Positions 1 to 4,527 of a DNA stretch of 5,953 nucleotides are shown here, piece after piece. Origin of the DNA: an uncultured Flavobacteriales bacterium (lineage in GTDB: Bacteria > Bacteroidota > Bacteroidia > Palsa-965); NCBI GenBank assembly GCA_946478675.1, contig CAMLEF010000296.1, forward strand, positions 1 through 5,953, in the 5' to 3' direction. The stretch's first letter is position 1; each line of letters starts with the position of its first letter. The position numbers and the translations under genes are program-made. The notes under the pieces are model-generated. The model made no database searches. It was not told where the DNA came from and saw only the letters and a list, made by a program, of their open reading frames with translations.

Positions 1-422
1 CCGAAATCGCCGCGGTTTCGCCACCAGGGCGCTGTGCCGGTTTTCAGGAAATGCAGCAGGAAATCCGTTTTCGATTGCGCAGACTGACGGCGGGCTGCGC
101 TACTTTCACCGGGCGTTTCTTCCATCCGGAAATCCGCTTTGTGACGCAGCTCCATCAATCGCTGCTCCACCTGCTCGCGCACTTTCGCAACGACTTCTTC
201 TTCGAGTGTTCCCGCGTTCACTTTGCCGATATCCACTTCGAGCCGGTCGATGCGCAGCACTTCACCGTCGGGAGCGATCGCGTCGAAAATCTCTTCGAGC
301 ACCTGCAGCAGCTGGTATTTGTACAGCTCGCTGACACGCTCCTGGATTTCCCATGCGTTCTCAACGGAAGGAACATCCAGCTCGATCACCTGGCGGCGAA
401 TGATATGATTGCGGGAAGCCAC
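1..422 (-). CDS. Contractile injection system tape measure protein (CIS_TMP, Afp14-like), N-terminal part; 3' end outside window
   Basis: This is the first 140 residues of a protein that runs off the left edge. I translated it by hand because it starts with GTG. An in-frame TGA at 426-428 leaves the GTG at 420-422 as the first possible start, 7 nt after the ATPase stop, so the two genes are probably co-translated. The N-terminus (NHIIRRQVIELDV, residues 5-17) leads into a helical segment with QERVSELYKYQLLQVLEEIFD at about 27-47. LRIDRLEVDIGKV follows at 56-68, and DFLLHFLKTGTAPWW at 120-134. The pairing of an 'iDrLEvDiG' motif with 'FL.tG..PWW' is what I know from the eCIS tape measure family (Pfam CIS_TMP; Afp14 sets tube length in Afp). 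Residues 100-118 look like a polar linker. The protein is expected to lie inside the inner tube and set particle length. Family call is firm; the rest of the protein is not visible. Confidence 0.85.
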   Translation of the reverse strand, partial: MASRNHIIRRQVIELDVPSVENAWEIQERVSELYKYQLLQVLEEIFDAIAPDGEVLRIDRLEVDIGKVNAGTLEEEVVAKVREQVEQRLMELRHKADFRMEETPGESSAARRQSAQSKTDFLLHFLKTGTAPWWRNRGDF

Positions 423-429
423 GGTTCAA

Positions 430-1767
430 TCAGGCGGTTCGTCCTTCTTTCGAAAGCTCGCGTGAAATGCTTTGCTTCAGCTGCTGCAGCGACACGGTCG
501 ACGTGCCGGCAGCAATCGTCATGAGCGTCGTGTGCGTGATGATGTTGGCGATGTGCGCGCCGGTGAGCTCGTACTTCTGCGCGATCTCCGTAAGGTTGAT
601 GTCGGGTGAGGGCTGCAGGTTCTTCGGAAAAGCTTTCTGCCAGAGGAGCAATCGTTCTTCCGCTTTCGGCGGCGGAAAATGAATGATCGACTGGAAACGA
701 CGCAGGAAAGCGTGATCGATGTTGTTCTTGAAATTCGAAGCGAGCAGCACGAGGCCATCGTAATCTTCGATGCGCTGCAACAGGTAGCTGACTTCCTGGT
801 TGGCATAACGATCATGCGAGCTGCCGACATTCGTGCGTGATCCGAACAGCGCATCGGCTTCATCGAAGAAAAGTATCCAGTCGGAATGCTCGGCTTTGTC
901 GAATACCTTCGCGAGATTTTTTTCCGTCTCGCCGATATATTTCGACACGATCATGGACAAGTCGATGCGGAACACTTCGCGGCCGGTATCTTTTCCGAGC
1001 AACGTTGCCGCAAGCGTTTTGCCGGTGCCGGGAGGGCCGTGCAGCAGCGCCTTGTAGCCGGGCTTCATTTGCTTGCGAAGACCGAAATCGTTGCGCAGCA
1101 CATTGTAATGTTTTAACCAGAGACGCAGCTCGTCGATCTGCAGCAAGGTCTGCGGCGTGAGCACGAGATCTTCCCAGTTCATTTCGGTGGTGATGCGCTT
1201 CGCCGGAAAATGATTGCCGAAAGCCGGCGCCATTTTCTTTCCGCAGATGAGCTGGTCGATGAAATCCTGCGAAACGGAAAGCGTGCCGCTGAGACGTGGC
1301 TCGCCGGCTTCTACTGTTCCGAGCTGCAGGATATTTTCTTTCACGAACGGATGCTCGCTTTCAAAAAGCCGGTACAGCTTCATCCGCTTGTCGACGTCCG
1401 CTCCTGCGAGCACGAACAGCGCCGTTTCACCCGTAGGAATAAAACCGCGATGCGTTTTGCTGAGCTGTCCGCCGTGCATCGTAGCGCCGCCTTTGAACAC
1501 ATCGAGCAGCGAAGGATACAGGTGCGGCGCGAGCGCGAGGATGAGCACGAAGCGTTCGGAAAAATTCAGCTCATGCCGCGCAACGAGCGAAGCGTAAAAA
1601 GAATCCTGCGCACTGAGATCGGGCGGCGCAATTTCAAAGATGGAATCGTAAGGCGATTCTGTTTTTTGCGTGAGGCGGGCTTTGGTATCGAGGACTTCGC
1701 GGAGCCAGTCGAGCTCGGCGCGTAAAGAGGTTTCGGAAAAAGCAACAGCGGGGTTCAGCGTACTCAT
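430..1767 (-). CDS. eCIS-associated AAA+ ATPase (Afp15/Pvc15-like)
   Basis: Complete 445-residue AAA+ ATPase. The N-terminal half (about 1-190) carries the segment RHELNFSERFVLILALAP at about 64-81, typical of the accessory domain in phage-tail/eCIS ATPases. The AAA+ core has Walker A GPPGTGKT at 244-251, Walker B ILFFDEAD at 298-305, a sensor-1 Asn within LLASNF at about 345, arginine-finger candidates in FLRRF at 354-358, and a sensor-2-region GAHI at 403-406. All catalytic positions look intact. In Afp/PVC systems this ATPase is needed for particle assembly, apparently acting late and not as a structural part of the particle. I chose the ATG at 1765-1767. An upstream in-frame TTG at 1789-1791 would add eight residues but lies inside a promoter-like box. 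The gene is followed after 7 nt by the tape measure gene. Family identity is strong; the exact client is inferred. Confidence 0.93.
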   Translation of the reverse strand: MSTLNPAVAFSETSLRAELDWLREVLDTKARLTQKTESPYDSIFEIAPPDLSAQDSFYASLVARHELNFSERFVLILALAPHLYPSLLDVFKGGATMHGGQLSKTHRGFIPTGETALFVLAGADVDKRMKLYRLFESEHPFVKENILQLGTVEAGEPRLSGTLSVSQDFIDQLICGKKMAPAFGNHFPAKRITTEMNWEDLVLTPQTLLQIDELRLWLKHYNVLRNDFGLRKQMKPGYKALLHGPPGTGKTLAATLLGKDTGREVFRIDLSMIVSKYIGETEKNLAKVFDKAEHSDWILFFDEADALFGSRTNVGSSHDRYANQEVSYLLQRIEDYDGLVLLASNFKNNIDHAFLRRFQSIIHFPPPKAEERLLLWQKAFPKNLQPSPDINLTEIAQKYELTGAHIANIITHTTLMTIAAGTSTVSLQQLKQSISRELSKEGRTA

Positions 1768-1788
1768 AGCACAGTGTAAGGGTATCTT

Positions 1789-1796
1789 CAAATATA
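1789..1796 (-). promoter_or_regulatory. Bacteroidota-type -7 promoter box upstream of the ATPase
   Basis: Read on the minus strand the bases are TATATTTG, an exact match to the TAnnTTTG consensus used by the primary sigma factor of Bacteroidota. It lies 21 nt before the ATPase ATG, which would give a very short leader. I see no clean TTTG -33 element at the usual distance, so the promoter may be weak or activator-dependent. It would let the ATPase and tape measure genes be transcribed separately from the payload cassette. Confidence 0.45.
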
Positions 1797-1933
1797 AGCA
1801 ACGAAGGAGCGAAAGTCCAGTAAAAACGCGATGATTTATTCAGGAAATAACGAATGTTAACGGGCATAAGCCGTATTCGTTGTACGCAAGAAGGAAGGCC
1901 GGCAATTATACCATTTCAGAAAATACTAGAATA

Positions 1934-1963
1934 GTGCGTTATTATTGCATAATGGACACGCAC
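1934..1963 (-). terminator. Hairpin in the gap after the payload cassette; possible terminator or operator
   Basis: An interrupted palindrome: GTGCGT at 1934-1939 pairs with ACGCAC at 1958-1963. Inside it, ATTAT at 1941-1945 pairs with ATAAT at 1949-1953 around a TGC loop, with an asymmetric 1/4-nt internal loop between the two stems. It lies 47 nt beyond the stop codon of the small membrane protein gene and about 140 nt before the ATPase promoter box. On the minus strand it is followed by a loosely T-rich stretch (TATTCTAGTATTTTC), not a clean T run, so an intrinsic terminator is only possible. A regulator-binding site is the alternative. The 242-nt gap at 1768-2009 holds no other feature I can support. 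Confidence 0.3.
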
Positions 1964-2009
1964 GAGTTATTGGATCATATCACCCCGAATTGACTCTCCG
2001 TTTCAAACA

Positions 2010-2606
2010 CTACCTGCAAATGGCCTGGAATTCTGGATCCGTTTCATACGAAGGCCGCATTCCTTCTTCACGCATGAAATCAAAAAACCGTTTCCACTTT
2101 TCGCAGAGATTCATCTTACTGATTCGCGCGTTTACGGATTGTTCAAGCAGGTTGTCGCCCGAGGTACTCAAACGTTTGTATTCCCGCATGAGCTTATCCT
2201 GCTCATCATCCGTCCCCGGAATATTTTTAAGGCTATCGATTTTCGATGAAACAACAGCCATCTGCCGGTCCATTTCTGCTTCGCTGGAATCACGCGACTG
2301 GTTGCGGATCTCCTGGCACAACAGCATAAACGCAGCATCATAAACCAGTATTTTACCGGAGCCCATGCGTTGCGCTTTCGTGCTGAAAAAAGGATACTTT
2401 TCTGCGGATTTCAAATAATCCTGAGCCTTGTAAAAATCATCTTCGGGCGGCGTAAGATTGATAATATCCATCACATTCGGCTCCTTCAGGTTATTAAATT
2501 TATCCTGCGCCATCTTGTAGGCGATGAGCGGAACTACATAACTGACAACAAGTGCAGTTATTATAATCGAAATAATAGAAAAAAGGATCATTTTCCTGGA
2601 TTTCAT
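2010..2606 (-). CDS. Small single-pass membrane protein; candidate immunity or partner protein of the DUF4157 payload
   Basis: 198 residues, not recognised as a known family. A short positively charged N-terminus (K2, R4, K5) precedes one strong hydrophobic segment at about 7-29. This predicts an uncleaved signal anchor with the remaining 170 residues outside the cytoplasm. That part is polar and mostly helical, with a charged, coiled-coil-like stretch at about 105-165, a Cys at 168 and another near the end (197). I chose the ATG at 2604-2606 because it begins 5 nt after the upstream stop (TGA AAAAA ATG). The next ATG upstream, at 2655-2657, would overlap the payload gene by 46 nt and put extra charged residues before the membrane segment. 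Base composition is low (about 33-35% G+C near its start), like the C-terminal payload region. Tight linkage to a putative effector suggests immunity, but a translocation helper or chaperone would fit equally well. Confidence 0.8.
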   Translation of the reverse strand: MKSRKMILFSIISIIITALVVSYVVPLIAYKMAQDKFNNLKEPNVMDIINLTPPEDDFYKAQDYLKSAEKYPFFSTKAQRMGSGKILVYDAAFMLLCQEIRNQSRDSSEAEMDRQMAVVSSKIDSLKNIPGTDDEQDKLMREYKRLSTSGDNLLEQSVNARISKMNLCEKWKRFFDFMREEGMRPSYETDPEFQAICR

Positions 2607-2611
2607 TTTTT

Positions 2612-4480
2612 TCAGTCTATTGATTCGTACCAACTCCAGTTCTGGAAAGCGTACCATTCCAGATCTTCAGTAAAGGTAATGTGGTATAAAAACTCGTCTA
2701 CCTGAACGGTTCCACTGTCGCTTTCCAGATCAAGATAAACAGAAAAGACGAATCCTTTTTTACTTCTGATTAATCTTTTCGCTTCTGATGTAAGTTCAGC
2801 CCAATCCGATGTAGCATTTACCTGTTCAATAAACTTTTCAGGATCTTCCAGGTCAGCCCCGGTAAAGCGATACCCATGCTTCCGGTTTTCATTGTCGTCA
2901 TACAAACCGAGTATCGCTGCGGCAGGATCGGATGCATTCGGGTTCTTTCGAAGTGTGTCCTTCACATTGTACAATACTTTCTGTGCAGCATCAGGTTTCA
3001 ACCCGAAACGACCCAGGTCAGCGCGGAACTGGTATGCAAAAAGCATCGGAATGTTCCCAAGGTTACCGCTCTCGGGGTCAGCGGAGATCATCTTATTCTT
3101 TTTTAATTCCTTAATGGCATTTTCCCATTGAAGTGAATTCACGTACTTATCTGCATTATTATATTCCCCGGCATGCTCCAGAGTCCAGTTACGCAGCAGC
3201 TCGAGATACAAGTCGTCACTGTATTTCACCGGCAGCATCGTCTGGAGGTCTTTCGTTTCTCCTTCGAAGTACGCTTTGGCTTTATTAGCATTCGCTTCGG
3301 TATCCGGCACGTGGAAGAAATCATTATAACATTTCTGGCGCTCTTTTCTTGAGGCCTCCCGGACCTTGTATCCCTTAAGGATTTCGTTAAGCAAAAGCGG
3401 GCGAAGGTTTTTATTGGTATTAACCACTGCTTCTTCCGCCTCTTTGTTCGGCCAGATCAACTCCCATACAGCATCCACAATAAAATCGATAATCAAACCA
3501 ATGATAAATCCGATTAGCAAGCCCCAGGGACCACCTTCCGCGCCAATCGCTGTCGCCACGCCGAGGATGGCCCACTTGGTGGTCTTTTTTACAAATCGTT
3601 GTCCAACATGATCAATGACACCCCCTAAAATTTTGGAATAGATCTTTGCCGAAATATCCCTGAGGTAGTTTTTACTGAGAGCAATGCTCGGGTTATCACT
3701 CGTTGCCGTCAGAAATTTGACCATATTGGCATGTGACACCGTAGAGACCCCATCAATTAATCTATCATAAGCCCTATCCCATTTCACATAGGCATCCGTC
3801 GCGCCTTTCCAGTCTCCTTTATTCCCTGCTCTTCTGATCGCCCCCCCGCTCTGCATCGTATGCGTCAGCTCATGCGCCAGCAGCTTCTTCCCGTCTCCCG
3901 ACTCCGGGCTGTAATTCCCCTGCCTGAAATAAATATCCTTCCCATGCGTGAACGCCTTCGCACTAATGCTCTCGCTCATCTCATTCGCGTGATCGTCCGT
4001 GTGTACTTTCACGTCGCTGAAATCCGCGCCCATCTTGCCGCCTAAATCCTGCTGCACGTTCTGCGGAAGGTTTTGCCCGCCGCCTTTCGTATTCTGAATG
4101 CCGCTCGCCACATTCGCCGGCGCCGCCATCCCGCCACCGCCACCCGCATCCATCTTCATCACCTTCCCGTCTTCCTCTTCGCCCATCTTCATTACTTTCT
4201 TCTCTTCCTCATCACCCATCTTCATCACTTTCTTCTCTTCATCGTCGCCCATCTTCATCACCTTTCCCTCTTCTTCATCGCCCATCTTGCGGACTTTCCC
4301 TTCCTCCTCGTCTCCCATCTTCGGACGCACGGTGTCGCCGTCGCTCATGCGCATCACTTTATCGGCCATCGCATTCGCTTCCTTTTCCTGCGGATCATCT
4401 TTGCCACCCACCTCGAGCTGAGGATGGATGGTCAAAGACGATGCGTTGTTGCTCTTCTGTTGCTGCTCAAAACTTCTCAT
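2612..4480 (-). CDS. DUF4157 (eCIS core domain) protein with acidic repeats and a C-terminal putative effector region
   Basis: Complete 622-residue protein. Residues 1-45 contain HPQLEVGGKDDPQEKEANAM and KVMRM, the usual entry segment of DUF4157 proteins. Five acidic 11-residue repeats follow at 54-108, then a Gly-rich linker (112-117). The DUF4157 domain spans about 137-211, with MGADFSDVKVHTDDHA at 150-165, AFTHGKDIYF at 176-185 and LLAHELTHTMQ at 200-210. HELTH (203-207) is an HExxH zinc-protease-like motif; I see no downstream third ligand inside the domain, and His160 or His164 could serve. After GGAIRRA (213-219) the protein changes character: a helical region, a hydrophobic Gly-rich segment at 303-343, and a soluble C-terminal part of about 280 residues ending in an acidic, aromatic stretch. 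DUF4157 is known to be enriched in eCIS loci and in proteins carrying toxin domains, so I infer a particle-delivered payload. The C-terminal region matches no toxin family I recognise, and no nuclease or ADP-ribosyltransferase motif is evident. There is no signal peptide. Confidence 0.88.
   Translation of the reverse strand: MRSFEQQQKSNNASSLTIHPQLEVGGKDDPQEKEANAMADKVMRMSDGDTVRPKMGDEEEGKVRKMGDEEEGKVMKMGDDEEKKVMKMGDEEEKKVMKMGEEEDGKVMKMDAGGGGGMAAPANVASGIQNTKGGGQNLPQNVQQDLGGKMGADFSDVKVHTDDHANEMSESISAKAFTHGKDIYFRQGNYSPESGDGKKLLAHELTHTMQSGGAIRRAGNKGDWKGATDAYVKWDRAYDRLIDGVSTVSHANMVKFLTATSDNPSIALSKNYLRDISAKIYSKILGGVIDHVGQRFVKKTTKWAILGVATAIGAEGGPWGLLIGFIIGLIIDFIVDAVWELIWPNKEAEEAVVNTNKNLRPLLLNEILKGYKVREASRKERQKCYNDFFHVPDTEANANKAKAYFEGETKDLQTMLPVKYSDDLYLELLRNWTLEHAGEYNNADKYVNSLQWENAIKELKKNKMISADPESGNLGNIPMLFAYQFRADLGRFGLKPDAAQKVLYNVKDTLRKNPNASDPAAAILGLYDDNENRKHGYRFTGADLEDPEKFIEQVNATSDWAELTSEAKRLIRSKKGFVFSVYLDLESDSGTVQVDEFLYHITFTEDLEWYAFQNWSWYESID
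3452..3574 (-). other. Glycine-zipper membrane segment within the payload protein (residues 303-343)
   Basis: The encoded segment runs from WAILGVATAIG into GPWGLLIGFIIGLIIDFIVD and ends at about WELIW. It contains four glycines at exact four-residue spacing (316, 320, 324, 328). The two hydrophobic runs, about 303-313 and 319-335, are separated by the short turn AEGGP; the first is short for a full membrane span, so one span plus a re-entrant piece is also possible. A cytosolic protein with such a segment in the middle, in a polymorphic C-terminal region, suggests insertion into a target membrane. This is inferred from composition only. Confidence 0.6.
3841..3847 (-). other. Run of seven G at the domain boundary of the payload gene
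   Basis: On the coding (minus) strand the bases AGC-GGGGGGG-CG encode SGGA at residues 211-214, just after the HELTH motif and before IRR. It is the longest single-base G/C run I noticed in the window. It sits where the conserved DUF4157 domain gives way to the variable region. A run of this length may slip, which would frameshift and remove the whole C-terminal region, but nothing here shows that it does. Confidence 0.6.
4157..4321 (-). repeat. Five in-frame 33-nt tandem repeats encoding KMGDEEEGKVM-like units
   Basis: Units, in coding order, lie at 4321-4289, 4288-4256, 4255-4223, 4222-4190 and 4189-4157. They encode KMGDEEEGKVR, KMGDEEEGKVM, KMGDDEEKKVM, KMGDEEEKKVM and KMGEEEDGKVM, followed by a partial KM. 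The protein units are nearly identical while third codon positions differ widely (for example GGA, GGC, GGT for the Gly). The array is therefore not a very recent duplication and appears kept at protein level. The unit resembles the KVMRM motif at residues 41-45 of the same protein, which may be its source. Confidence 0.92.
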
Positions 4481-4492
4481 GACGGAACGATT

Positions 4493-4522
4493 AAAAATTA
4501 AAACACAAGCGCACTTACCAAA
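4493..4522 (-). promoter_or_regulatory. Possible Bacteroidota-type promoter before the payload gene
   Basis: In the 47-nt gap between the large protein's stop and the payload ATG, the minus strand carries TTTG (4519-4522), an 18-nt spacer and TAATTTTT (4493-4500). The latter matches the TAnnTTTG -7 consensus at all positions but the last. Spacing is within the usual range. The gap is AT-rich compared with both flanking genes. This could give the payload cassette its own transcript, although read-through from the upstream gene is also possible. Confidence 0.35.
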
Positions 4523-4527
4523 TTCAC

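Noticed and set aside
51..524. Plus-strand open frame of 157 codons at the left end
   Set aside because: It is antisense to the tape measure gene and the end of the ATPase gene, both of which have clear family motifs.
1768..1791. TTG at 1789-1791 as the ATPase start
   Set aside because: It lies within the TATATTTG promoter-like box, and an ATG at 1765-1767 follows in frame at a more natural N-terminus.
1851..1879. Second possible hairpin (CGAAT..ACGG / CCGT..ATTCG)
   Set aside because: It has only 4 and 5 paired bases separated by a 4-nt bulge, with no T run after it. That is within chance expectation.
1945..2343. Plus-strand open frame of 132 codons
   Set aside because: It is mostly antisense to the small membrane protein gene and shows no recognisable protein features.
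2607..2657. ATG at 2655-2657 as the start of the small membrane protein
   Set aside because: It would overlap the payload gene by 46 nt. The ATG at 2604-2606 sits 5 nt after that gene's stop and directly precedes the charged/hydrophobic anchor.
3860..3874. HELTH as evidence of a housekeeping zinc protease
   Set aside because: The surrounding sequence follows the DUF4157 pattern, the neighbours are eCIS genes, and there is no signal peptide or usual third zinc ligand downstream.
4157..4321. CRISPR-like regular 33-nt periodicity
   Set aside because: The units are directly adjacent with no spacers, stay in frame with a coding gene and differ at wobble positions.
4073..4501. Plus-strand open frames with striking repeats (HLHHFLLF-like and SSSSSPIF-like)
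   Set aside because: They are antisense readings of the five 33-nt repeats in the DUF4157 gene. The minus strand has the recognised domain and all neighbouring genes.
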